NCBI GenBank assembly: GCA_031213475.1
Contig: JARUPZ010000021.1
Coordinates: 1,240,001 to 1,304,000 of the forward strand
Source of the DNA: Nereocystis luetkeana
Taxonomy: Eukaryota > Sar > Phaeophyceae > Laminariales > Laminariaceae
Length of the DNA stretch: 64,000 nt
Direction: 5' to 3'
Positions 11,390-23,500 of the stretch are shown here, in pieces. The notes beneath the pieces are model-generated. The model was not told the DNA's origin. It saw only the letters and a list, made by a program, of their open reading frames with translations, and ran no database searches. A program made the position numbers and the translations under genes. Each line of letters begins with the position of its first letter. Positions within the stretch are counted from its first letter, which is position 1.

Positions 11390-12000
11390 TATCGAGCAAT
11401 TGATTTATTGCGCGGCATCTGAAATAAATTGTGCGGACACAGTTCCAACTACTTTCTAATCGCCGAAGTCCGTTCGGACAATTCCATTTAATTGACTGCA
11501 CCCGAAATCAATTGTGCGGACAATTTCAGTTAACAAGCAGCAGCCGAAATCAAATGTTCAGACAAATCCAATCAATAGACAGCTCCCGAAGTCAATTGTC
11601 TGCCCAACTTCAGTTAACTTCAGTTACTGGGCAACACCCGAAATCAATTGTCTGGACAACTCCAATTATTGGATCAGCACCCGAAATCAATTTGCTGAAT
11701 AATTCCAAATAATTAGCAGTCTCCGCAATCAATTGTCTGGACAATTCCAATTCATAGGCAACACTCGAAACCTACTGCTCACGCAGTTCCAACTAGCAGA
11801 TGGTCTTCGAATTCAATTACCTGGACAATTCCAATCGATAGACAATCGCCGAAAACAATTGTCTGGCCAATTCCAATTAAAGGGCAATCGCCGAAATCAT
11901 TGTATGGACGATTTCAATTAATAGACAGTCGCCAAAAACAATTTGTCAAGACAAATCCAATTAAGACACATCCTCCTGAATCAATTGTAGACACAACAGA
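11390..12000 (+). repeat. Minisatellite array, forward orientation again
   Basis: About a dozen units of CAATTGTCTGGACAATTCC with CCGAAATCAATTG spacers. Between 11165 and 11390 there is unrelated sequence. Confidence 0.7.
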
Positions 12001-12009
12001 CTATTGAAA

Positions 12010-14279
12010 TAGTAATTGCCCAGGGTGTGATTTTGTATACGCAGAATGTATATCCTGCATGTGGCCATACAAAACCCGTAGTACGCGCGATCGAAGTATC
12101 ACACCCCCCCCGTAGGATGCGCGAATAAAGTATCACACACAGCTTGCAAAGATGAATAATTTTAGAAATATACATCGGTACATGCTAACCCTAGTCTAAT
12201 TCCAAGTGGGTTGTCCCCATAAACATGTGGGTGCGGCTATAAAACGGGGTGGGGGAAATAATGTGAGCGTCACGCTTGGAGTGAAATCAAGGGGTCAGAC
12301 AGACAGACAGACAGACAGGGTGACTAGGGAACATCCCGCACGTGCCACCCAAACTTGGTCGTATTCAGCGGAGTCACCGGCCTATGTTCATGAGGGATGT
12401 AGGAAACCCGAGACCGGCGTATTGCGTAGCTTGCAAAGCTGAGTATCGATTAATCGGGAGAACTCACAGGAGCTCACTCACAGATGGACACTTTGTAGTT
12501 TTCCTAAAATGCAATGCGAACCCACTGCAACAAGAGAAAACAACCGACGGAATACTTTTCCCCGACGGTCAATGATGCCAACCGACTCACCGATCACCGA
12601 CCGACGTACAGATAATACAGAGATAATACAGCAGTACGTGCCAAGCACAACAGCACCCCCAAAGGTCGATACAACCGACCACACAGGTACGACGAACTGA
12701 CACTATTTTTTGCCACACAGCAAACACACGGGCCAGACGGGGCAATATCAAAGGCACCCAAGAACACGCAACGCAACCGACCACACCTGTGTGGGCAGTG
12801 TGGCGGTACGGGCAAAAACAAAGGTGCATCCCGTCGCGTAGCTCGTGTAAACGACTACGTGTAGCTCATATACAGGACTACACAACGAGTACGACCGATA
12901 ATTTTCTGCGCAACAGCACGCAGACGGACCAGACGAGGCGACATTAATTGCACCTACATATTTATACAATACGGTGCGTCATAATGCAACCGACCCCCCG
13001 AAATGGGTTGTGTGGCGTTGCGCGCGACAACATGAGTTTTGTACAAACATCGGCATGCTACGGTAGAGGTGCGCCACATTGGTGCACAATGTTACAGAGT
13101 TTTCTGAGGCTCCTCACTTGAGGGGCTTCGTACACTATGCTTGCATCACCCAAAAACGGATTTTAAGAAAAAAATGCACGCGCTTCTTGACCCGATGATC
13201 GATCGATTCCATTGCCTAGGTCTACATCGCTTTTGTTGGGGTGGAAAAAAAACGATGTTGGATAGTTCCCTCACTTGCTTCCTCAGTCATGAATACATAT
13301 GTTCGGGCCAACAAGTGCTACGCATCCCAATCGTGGCACTCCGCGTCCCAGATATAGCCCATACCGGCACGGCCGAGACAACCAGCAAGCAGATCGGCTA
13401 GACGAGACAACATGAAAGACACATGCTGCCGTGCCTTTGCACCCCTAGTCCCAGCCATGCCGATTTACGCAACACCGACGCGCGGTGCTCGGGGGCATCG
13501 TTTTAAGCCCGCACAGCAGGAAATTATCAGCTGTACACACCCAAAATACGCTACGTGTACGTACACAACATAACGGGACCTTCGTAGGACGTACCTGGTA
13601 CATATAAAGCTGCAGATTTTCGTCCTTGCTCCCGAGGCGCGCCGCGGAAAATAAACACTCACGCACGAAGCACCGAGGCACCGCTCAAGCCATGACAGTA
13701 GGCAATTATCGACTGCACAAAACCAAAATCCACGACATAACAGAACGGGGGTCACGTATAAGCTGCAGATTCTTAGCCTCGCTCCCGAGCCACTCTGGAA
13801 AATAAGACCTATCGCGCGGAGCACGGAGACGTCCGGACCTGCAACAGACAGTTATCAACCCCAAACACAACAACATCGAAACTAGAACGCGGTATAGCGG
13901 GGTCTACTTTGGCTACAGCAGCTCTAGTCCCTCACCCTGACCCCAAGCCAAGCCGACAAGGCGAAACTGGGGAGCGGAACGCGGACGCACCGTCGACAGG
14001 CGACCACCAACACCAAACAATGTCTATAACGCGACACGACACGAACAGAGACAGAGAGAGGGCTCTGCTGGCCCTAAATCCTTGCCCCAACACCCTCAAC
14101 CCAGCAAGGCTTTCGGTTTCTGGCGTTTCCATCCAACACAAAAGCGTGGTTTCGGCAACAAGTCCATCGGCGCCGAAATAACACCCGAGCCGGCGCAAGA
14201 CCATCAGCGTTGTTACGGCGAGCGGGCAGGCGAGCAAGGAGAGCTGAGGAGGGTGTAGCCCAGCATAGGCATGTCCGCG
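12010..14279. other. Intergenic 3' of ABCF gene
   Basis: No gene recognised. It holds a (CAGA)n tract at 12293-12320, diverged direct repeats around 12640-12970 (NAACCGACCACAC-type), and a tandem duplication of roughly 170 bases at about 13500-13860 sharing GCTGCAGATT, CTCGCTCCCGAG and GAAAATAA. The ABCF stop codon lies at 14280-14282, so the 3' UTR and polyadenylation site should fall at the right end of this stretch (minus strand). Confidence 0.5.
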
Positions 14280-14567
14280 TCAGCGCGCGGCTGCCACCCT
14301 TTTTGCCTCGCGCTTCTCAGCCAACGCGGTCAGCTCGGCGAGGTACTCGGAAATACCCCCTTCCCTCCGCCGCACGCGGTGCGCCTTGACCTCCCAGAGC
14401 TCGCCGCGCGGCAATCCCCCCGCATCTCCGTCGGCAGAGTCGTCGGAGGAGTCGAGCATGTCGCAAATCAGGGCCTGGTCGTGAGACGCTAGGATGACGC
14501 CGCCGCCGTAGCCATCTAGCGCGTCCTTGAGGGCTTCTATCGACGCCAGGTCCAGATGGTTTGTGGG
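14280..14567 (-). CDS. ABCF exon 11 (residues 697-791), terminal
   Basis: Acceptor TTCCCAG. Begins PTNHLDLASIEALKDALDGY, then GGGVILASHDQALI. An acidic loop, DSSDDSADGDAGG, and a basic tail with REAKRVAAAR precede TGA. Confidence 0.93.
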   Translation of the reverse strand, partial: PTNHLDLASIEALKDALDGYGGGVILASHDQALICDMLDSSDDSADGDAGGLPRGELWEVKAHRVRRREGGISEYLAELTALAEKREAKRVAAAR

Positions 14568-17500
14568 CTGGGAACATGGATTGAGGAATTTTTAGGGACG
14601 TCGGTTAGAGATAAATCATGCGTGGGTTAATACTGTTGAAATTTGAGGGGCGGCGAGAGGAGGGGGGGGGCTGCCATGGTGGTAAATACCCAAATGAGTT
14701 TTTTTTTGCTAAGCGTGTAGGACTTGCGCGACGCTAGTATTGCTCTGCGTGTTACTAACAACATCGTCAGTGACAAACACGAGGCTCAAACAGTCTAACA
14801 GCCTTAACACGTCGGGCATGAATTGTCGTTGGTGTTAAGGCCGTTACACTGTTTAAAGCTTGTATTTTGGCACCGACGAAGCTGTTGGTAACCACGATCA
14901 AGGGTAGCAACCGCCAGAAGCTCAACGACACCACCAACAACAATACCAGCACTAATAGCACTACCAACAGTAACTGACAGCACTAAACACCATTACCACC
15001 ACCACCACCACCACGGTCAGCGGAAGCGACCTACAGCACTACAGTAGCACCACTGACATCAACACCAACCACAACCTGAAGCAGTACACCACCACCGTCA
15101 ACGGCAGCAATTACCAACAGAAAGTACGATACGGTACGGTAGTAGCATCAACAGCAGCAGCAGCAGAAGCAGCAGAAGCAGCAGCAGCGCTAACCTCGTC
15201 GAGAAGGAGGACGTGAGGGCGATGAGTCATCAACTCCGCGAGCACAACCCTGCTCTTCTGTCCGCCGGATAGACTCCTCATCTCCTGCAGAGCTAGGGAT
15301 CCCGTAATGCCGCAACAACCTGCCACGGAAACGGCAAATAGGAACGTGTAACAGCAGGGTTTTTCAGAGAAAAAGGCAAGCGAAAATAAGTTTTTCGGCC
15401 CGCTCGGAGGTGAGGCGGGGGCGTACTAATATGTTCCGTGCCTCAGTAGTTCGATCATTGACGCCCATCTCTTTCAAGACGGACGAACGGGGGGGGGGAA
15501 GGGTCGGTCATGAATATTTTTTCGGGACACCCCTGTTACAGAGAAGTGAAATACTGAATTAATCGTTTTTTGAGGGACGCGACATATATTGGCTTCAACA
15601 TGGTATCGGGATGCGCATGTACAGCAGTGCGACTCGTGGGGCAATAGGTTTCGCGTTGTAACGGGGTTCTGTTTGGTTTCACTCAAGCGCCATGTTTCTC
15701 GAAGCTCGTCGCCTGTCATGGCCGGCAAGGAGCAAGTGAGCAGACATAAAAATGAACAAGGCCTACTCGTACACGACCTGTACGGCAGTCTACGCGATAT
15801 TTAGCATCTACACACTCTACATAAACACGATCTACATGTTCCATACGATCTACAATCTGCAGGGTCTGCACGACCCGCACCATCTACAACATATTCACAA
15901 TGAATATCTACACACCGTACATATATGAACTTTGCGATCTATCAATACATACCCCAGGACGATATATACGACCTACGCAATACATGTAATCTAGACGGTC
16001 TACACACCCTTTGTACACGATCTGAACGATCTGCACACCCCATATACACTTTCTGTACGATCTACAAATCATATACCAGGTATACACGATATGTTCGATC
16101 TACACGCCCTACATACCTGGTACACGATATCTATGTACAATGTACACACCCTAAAAGATCTGGACGATCTACAGACCCTATATAAACGGTCTGTAGGATC
16201 TACACACCCTTTATACACGATCTGTACTATCTGCACACCCTATACACACGATATTGACGGTCTACACACCCTATATACACGATCAGTACGACCTGCACGA
16301 TGTATCTACTGTATATTCGACCTACACACCCTACACGATATCCACAATATATACGATTTATAATATTTGCGCACCCTACACGATTTATGTATTCATATGT
16401 GTATGACCTACACACCCTATATACACGATTTGTGCAATCTACACGACCCACATAGTCCACACAATTTACCCCATGTATGCACTCTACGCGGCCTCTACAA
16501 TCTACACAAGCTACGCCGTCCAGGCTTGCCCGAAACGTTGAAAGGGCTACACTCACCCAGCTGGCGACGCAGCTCCGCCTCGTTGATGCCCTCGACACCC
16601 GTGAACACCCTCTGCATGTGCTGCAGCGGGCTGTCAGACATCCGCAGCCTCTCCGCGTGGTGCTGCACACCAGGGGAACCGGACAGACCCACAAACAATA
16701 CGATAACAAAACGTGAGTAGATAATAAAACGAACCAAGGCAAAGCACAAAACGCAACCATGAAAAAACACACGCACACGAACACACGAGCAAATTTGCAT
16801 CAAACAAAACAAACCAGGAGAATTAACAAAACTCTTTCGAACCGCACCCGCGATTTTGGGAATAACCTACTTGAAGGTAAGTGTGGGAAGACACATTACA
16901 AGTCGCAAGAAGGCTCAATAACTTAAACCCGCCGCGCTCTCCCCACCTGCGTAAACAGCCCGACGCGTGCGTTGTGATTCCGGACGATGCTTCCCTTCGT
17001 TGGGACGAGGGCGTCCGCCGCCGCACCGCCTCCCGTCTCTCCATCAACGCCCGTCGCCGCAGCGATAAGCTTCAAGAGGGTACTCTTCCCCGACCCGTTT
17101 CGCCCCACCAACACCACCCGGCTCTTTCGGGTGAGATCAAGCGTAACGCCTTCCAGGAGTTCCCCACCACTACCCGCAGGCTTGCTGGGGGGGGTCCCGG
17201 TTTGACCCGAACGCGCGCCGCTGATAAGCTTGTTAGGGGGCATCGCGCTTTGACCAGAACGGCCGTTATTCTTGGTACCGTTAGAGGGCGCTAGCGACGC
17301 TTGGGGGAGGGGGGATGCGACCCCAGGAGTTCGGTTTCCTCTGGCGGAGGCCGCCACCGCTTGTGAGGGAGGAGGGGAGAAGGAAAAGTGAACCCCCCGG
17401 CATTGAACGATGGTCGCATCCATGGCGCAAGGGAGGGGAGCAACGTCCGGGAAACGGAACATTGTTTCTTTCTCCACGTGAGCGGCCAAACTGTTTGGTC

Positions 17501-20500
17501 GATAGTAGCAGGCATGTCGAGGGGCGGGAGGGGGGGGGGGGGGGGGGGTTGTACTCGATAGGAGATATGTACTCGATCTCATGCATGGCCATAGTCGTGT
17601 GATCATGAGCCCTCGCATCCCTACAATGCCGGCACGGAGCTTGTCGGGTTTTCACCGACCAGGCAGACATTGCTTGCACCAAGCGCGAAGCGCCGTGAGG
17701 TGTCTGGCGAGTCGCATGAAGGGTGAGCTGCATCCTACTAAGAACCGCTCTTGAGGCGGACTTGCATATGGACGACAGCTTCAATGAGTTGAGTTAATTT
17801 CCGGTGTGAGCATTTCCAGAGACAGCAATGGGAGTACTATGTAACTGCCTCTTGGGTGCGTTACCATAAGCACTACGTGATGCAATTATTCTCGTAGTGC
17901 GGAGTAAAGGTTGTTCACCTCGCACACACGATCTAACTCGACAACCACCTGTGACCGATCGACAAAAATAAATAAAAATACAAAGTGCGGTACCCTGGTT
18001 GTCTAGCTCACGTAGTGAGCGGCATGTTTTAGAGTGTCGTTGCCAACCGACGCCAGCCCAACCCAACCTATACATAATAGGGGGGGGGGGGGAACGCGCG
18101 GCGTGAACTAGAGCGTTGTTTCACGAGGGCTGGAGGCGCGCGACGCGGTAAACTGACAGGCGGAGGTCTACAGGGGCACTACCACTGATGACGCGGGAGA
18201 GAAAAAAGGGATAAGATAGAAGGCAGTGGGTATATTCCACAGAATCTTTTGTGGTCAACATGTCTAGTCTCCATTTCCGCTTGCAGAATGTTGAGTTTGT
18301 TGGTTTCCAGGAAAGAGAGAATGGCATGTTTAGTAGTTAACTGTCTCAAGCGTGATCGTAGCCAGGCACAACCGACGCACCTTCTCCGGGCAGTTTTTCC
18401 TCCCCTGTAGGACAGCTCATTGGCGCAGCCCGCTCGGATGGAGCTGCCTGTGTTCGCCATCGTCTGCGCCTTCCACCTGCGCGCCAGGGACACACCCGTG
18501 GTCATTCGTTCGAAACGAAGCGTGCAAGGTAACCCTCTTAACCCTTTTAGTGTTGCAGTCTCGTTTTGGGGACAATTGAGAATAAAATACTTGGAATTTG
18601 AGTGGTTTGCCCCCAAAACGGGACTGGAGTTCTAATACCACTCAGTCAAAGACGTCCTGTAGTAAAAGTCCAAGAAGTCTGTTCCCAAAACGTGGATGCA
18701 CTTGTATATCCTAAACTAATTCCAACTAGTTTGTCCGCAAAAATTGGGTACAGTTGTAGTGTATCCTACTGTGTATCAATTTCACGTACTTTGTAAAACA
18801 ACATGGGTGCGTCATGCGTACGTCGAAAATCTGCAATATGTATCCTAGACTAATTTTACTGTAAACTGTAAGTGCTTCGCTCACAACACGTGGGTTCTGA
18901 TGTAGTATACCCTTTACTAGTTCCAAGTGGTTTGTTCTTAAAAACTGGATGCAGTTAGTTTTACGTCGAAAAGCTGCAAAATGCATCCTCTACTAATCCC
19001 GACTATGGTATCCCCGAAACGTGGGGGCAGTTGTGGTATATCCAATGCTAATTCCAAGTATTGTATTCCCAAAAAACTGGGAGCAGTTAGCTGTACGTCG
19101 AAAAGTTGCAAAAAATCCTGTTAATAGACTAATTCCAAGTATTTTCCCCCGAAAACATGAGCACAGTTGTAATATATCCTACCAGTATACTATTTCCAAG
19201 TGGTTTGACCCCAAGCACTGGGTGGAGTATCATGGCGAAAATGAGCTCAACCCATTACCACTTGCAAACTATACCCTACACAAACTCCAAATAGTTTGTC
19301 TAAAAAAAAAACGTGCGTGCAAGTGTACAGGGGCTTGCGAACAAACGTGCTACGTACGTACACGTAGCTTGTCGTTCTTCCTTCGGCGGACTCGTTGTGT
19401 CGATTTCATGTACATGTATCGGTGTTTGTTGGTCACATAGCACTAACCGTTACAAAGTCACGTGAGTCACTAGGCCAATGGGTAGTGCTTTAGAATCAAC
19501 AGTGCTACATACAACACTCGTCTTCCGCTACTGCAGCACCGGGCACGCGATTCGTATGGAGAAAGGTGTGACGGTTCCGGCGCCACCGGCGGGAATAAAT
19601 CGCGGCGAGTGGGTGAACCGCCACAGGAAGAATGCCGTTAGGCCTCAGAAACGGATTCAACGAAAGGGCCAAAGAAAGCGAAACAAATACGTACAGCAGT
19701 GGCCAACAGAAAAACACGTTTTTTATGTACACGAAAGCACCAAGAAAAATCATTTTTTATGGTGGCCGACAGACATGGCACCATTTGAACGCCACTACGC
19801 CAAGAGTGCCAAAGATACAGTGACCACCAAAAGAAAGACATGGCATGCACGAAAGCGCCAACAAAAAACGAATTACAGTGGACAACAAACGCGCTTTGAC
19901 CGCAATGATATACTAAGTATGGCACCAACGACCACCGCCAGGAGCCATGCAACAAGGGCCGGCGTGGGCGGGTGGCTTGTCGGTGCCCGTGACGAACGCG
20001 CGGTGCTGCTGCTGTTGCGCTCGCTTGGCAGTGACTGCTGCCTTGGCTTGGCGCTAATGCGCTCGCTTGGTGCTCCCGTTGGCTTCGGCGCTGCTGCCCT
20101 AGTCGCTCCGCAGTTCTTCCCGTTCATAAAAATCGAGCGGTGCTTCTTCCGGGGCAGTGCGCAGTGCTACTCGTACGGTGGTGGGGTTACTTGCGCCTAG
20201 TAGTTTCTGAGGCTGCCTTATTTAAGGAGCTTTTTAGCCTTACCCAGAAACTGATCGACACGAGATAAAATGAAGACTTGATTGACCCGATGAGTCAGTC
20301 TTTGGCCTATTGTAGATATGTCACGAATAACATCGCAAGCACTCGTGACAGTGTTCCAACAAGACGGCAAGCCTTGATACCGTAGTGCCTTATTGGGATA
20401 AGGCCTGTCTCACTGGGAAGACATGCCTTATTGGGATAAGGCATGCCTTCCTGGGATAAGGCATGCCATATTGGGAAAGCATGCATCATTGGGATAAGGC

Positions 20501-23500
20501 ATGCCATAGTGGGAAGACATGCCTTATTGGGAAGGCATGCCTATAGGAATGAGGCATGCCATATAGGGATGAGGCACGCCTTATAGGGATGGGACATGCC
20601 TTATAGGGATGAGGCATGCCTCATAGGGATGAGGCACGCCTTATAGGGCAGTTCCTCAGCCGAGGAGTCCCCCCCCAGTCTTAATTTCGTTTGGCCAAAA
20701 CGGGCTACTCCTACCGTAAGAACGCCTCCGGCCAGCGCCCGGTGTCACTGCGAGGAGGGATTTTTACGGTACCAGCTTCGCTGTGGGCGGACTGACCTGT
20801 GTCCGTTGGCGTCTCTCTCGAGACCGTGACGCTGCAGCTTCTTTGTTCGAGACGCGACCTGCCGATAAGCGCACGGAAGGCAACGTGGGTGGGTGCGTGG
20901 GTGGTAGTTGCGCGGGTGGGTGGCGTGGGTGCGACTAGGAGGGAGGCACAAAAGAAGGGCGAAAATAATAACTGCGAAGAGAAGAAACCAACCTGAAAAA
21001 CTGCTCACCTGGGACGACTTTTTCTGGTCTCCTCCCTTCCCGCTGGCCGCCTTGGTCATCTTTTTAACGGATTCTTCGATGTGCTTCCGCTGCCTGTCGA
21101 GGTTGCCTTGGGTGCGGTTCGCGGCCACGTCGTGGTCGGACTTCGTCTGCGAATGTGAAAATACACCGTCGAGCACAAGTAAGACGGGGCAAGGCTCGAG
21201 GCGAAGAGAGGAGGTGCGATGTTCCGCGCGGCAGAGAATCCTCTGAAAACAAACGTGCGTCTGTACATAAGTGTGACGTAGCAGGTGCTGTTGGTTTCGT
21301 CGTTGTTGTTACTGTCGTCGTCCCTGCTGTTGTGTAGTTGCTGCCTATCGCACTGACAGTAGCGCATGGTCACGAAAACAAACAAGGAGTCTACAGCTAA
21401 AATATTTACTCATCGGAAAACAAACAAAACTCAAACTCAGTCCGGGTCCCAGCATGACAGCAGTAGCGCCCGGCGACGCGTGCGTACCACCCGCGGTATC
21501 GCCGCCGATGGTGTCTCCACCGCGAGAGACCCAAGCAGACGAAAACTCCCGAAACAATAACGTGGCGGTCCGTCCGCAAGCGGCATACCGGGGACCAGGT
21601 ATCAGACGATTCCTACACCCACCGACGTGGGCCTTCCCAACGCAAGCAGCATTCGAGGGCGAATTATTCTATACGAAAGCGTAGTAGCCCCCCGGGCGCC
21701 AGGGCATGGCCCTCCGCAGATTTCGAGTGGGAAGGGGGGGTACCCATGCCATGCATGGCCGTAGTCGTAAGGCCACAGACCCTCGTATCCCTAACGCCAG
21801 GACGAGGCATGTCGGGTTTTCACCGACCAGGAAGACATTGTCTGCACCACAAGCGTGACTCGCCGTGAGGCAGTCGGCGAGTCGCTGGATGGGTGAGCTG
21901 CATCCTGCAAAGAAACCGCCGCTGGTGAGGAGGACTTTCGGCACCTTGGGAGGCGAACTTTCTTGCATACGGATGAGAGTGTGCAATTCATGTATTTTTC
22001 CGGTGTGGCCGCTCCCAGAGATTCGAGTGGAGGGGGGTGGGGGGTTTTCTTTCTTTCGTTTGTAGTCACCTTCATGAACGCGGAGTAGTTTCCCGGGTAA
22101 TAGGTGAGTTCCTTGAGGCGGAAGTGGATCATGTCCGTCGAGACAGCGTCGAGAAACGCCGCGTCGTGCGAGACGATGAGCACCATGGTGTCCCCGATCC
22201 CCTCCACGAGTTGCCTCGACAGCCACAGCACCCCCTCCAGGTCGAGGTGGTTGGTGGGCTCGTCCAGCAGAAGGAGGTCTGCCGCCGGCAAAACAACGGT
22301 GTTTTTATAAAAATGTTATAAATGCCGATTACGTTTTATTTTTCTTGTGAAATTGTTATTTTTGTACAGAGGCCAAAGCCATCGTTACATAAAATTAATA
22401 CAAATCGTCACCGGTGACTCCGACCGATTGAGAGCTAGGTACTCAACTGTTTGTGGAGCACAAAACTCATGTTCAACAATAGTTTATAGCCCGATAGCAG
22501 AACGATCAGTACCTGGTACTCTGCATGGTAGCCATCACCTACTTTAGTACTAGCCGCGAGCCTCGTACCATCCAAGGAGTATTCGATGTAGAAAAGGCCA
22601 TTCTGCGAGACGAAACGGCACTTGCAAGACCAACCAGAACCGCGTCATCGCTGTCCCCCAAAGATGCTGGTCGACCGCGGTTTGACCCTTCGACTAGCCG
22701 CCCCCCTACATCAAAACCAACACAGACTGTAACGGCCAAGGGAGGCCTCAACGTGCCCAAAAAGATCGGTCTCCTTGACCGCGGTTTGACCCCTTGACTG
22801 ACCGCTACCCCACACTAAAACTAGTGTGTTAACGCCTATAGAGGCCTTGACGCGTCAAACAAGATCAGTCTCCTGAAGATGCTGGAAGACCACGGTTTGC
22901 CCCCTTGACTGACCGCTACATTACACTAGAACTACAGTAGTATGCTAAGGGCTAAAGAAGCCAGACAAACCCCCAAAGAGACCTTGACGCCCGTTGACTG
23001 ACCGCTCCACTACACTAAATCTAGCATGGTAAGGACACAACAAGCCTTGACGCGCCCTGGACGACCGCTCCACTACTCTAAAACTAGTAAAAGCTGAGGT
23101 AAACTATACGCCTTTTTGACGCGCTCAAAAAAGACCGGTCTCCTGCGGGTAGCATGTTTCTTTGCTTTTCGGCATCGGATCACCGCCTGTTCACCTACAT
23201 ACCGGGTTTGCAGAACAAGGCGCAGGCGAGAGAAACTCTCGTCATCCACCCCCCGCTCAGCTCGGAGGTAGGGCGAGACATGCGCGTCTCGCTGAACCCT
23301 AGCCCCTTGAGGATGCTCGTCGCGCGGCCTTCGGCGTCGTGTGCGCCCTGGGCTCGCGGTAACGGTAAGGGTAGGTGCAGGGTAACGGTGAGCGACAGTC
23401 GAAGGGGGCGGACCTGTAGCACGATATACGGAATTGCGCCGCATAGTGCTACGATAGGAGGGCAGTGGGAAAACTACAGGCGAGGAGATTCGGGGTAGAT

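Noticed and set aside
19478..20200. 240-codon open frame on the plus strand
   Set aside because: Lies within ABCF intron 7, runs through a loose tandem repeat, and shows no domain.
20370..20650. CRISPR array
   Set aside because: Short palindromic units without unique spacers of even length; it is a minisatellite in a eukaryotic intron.
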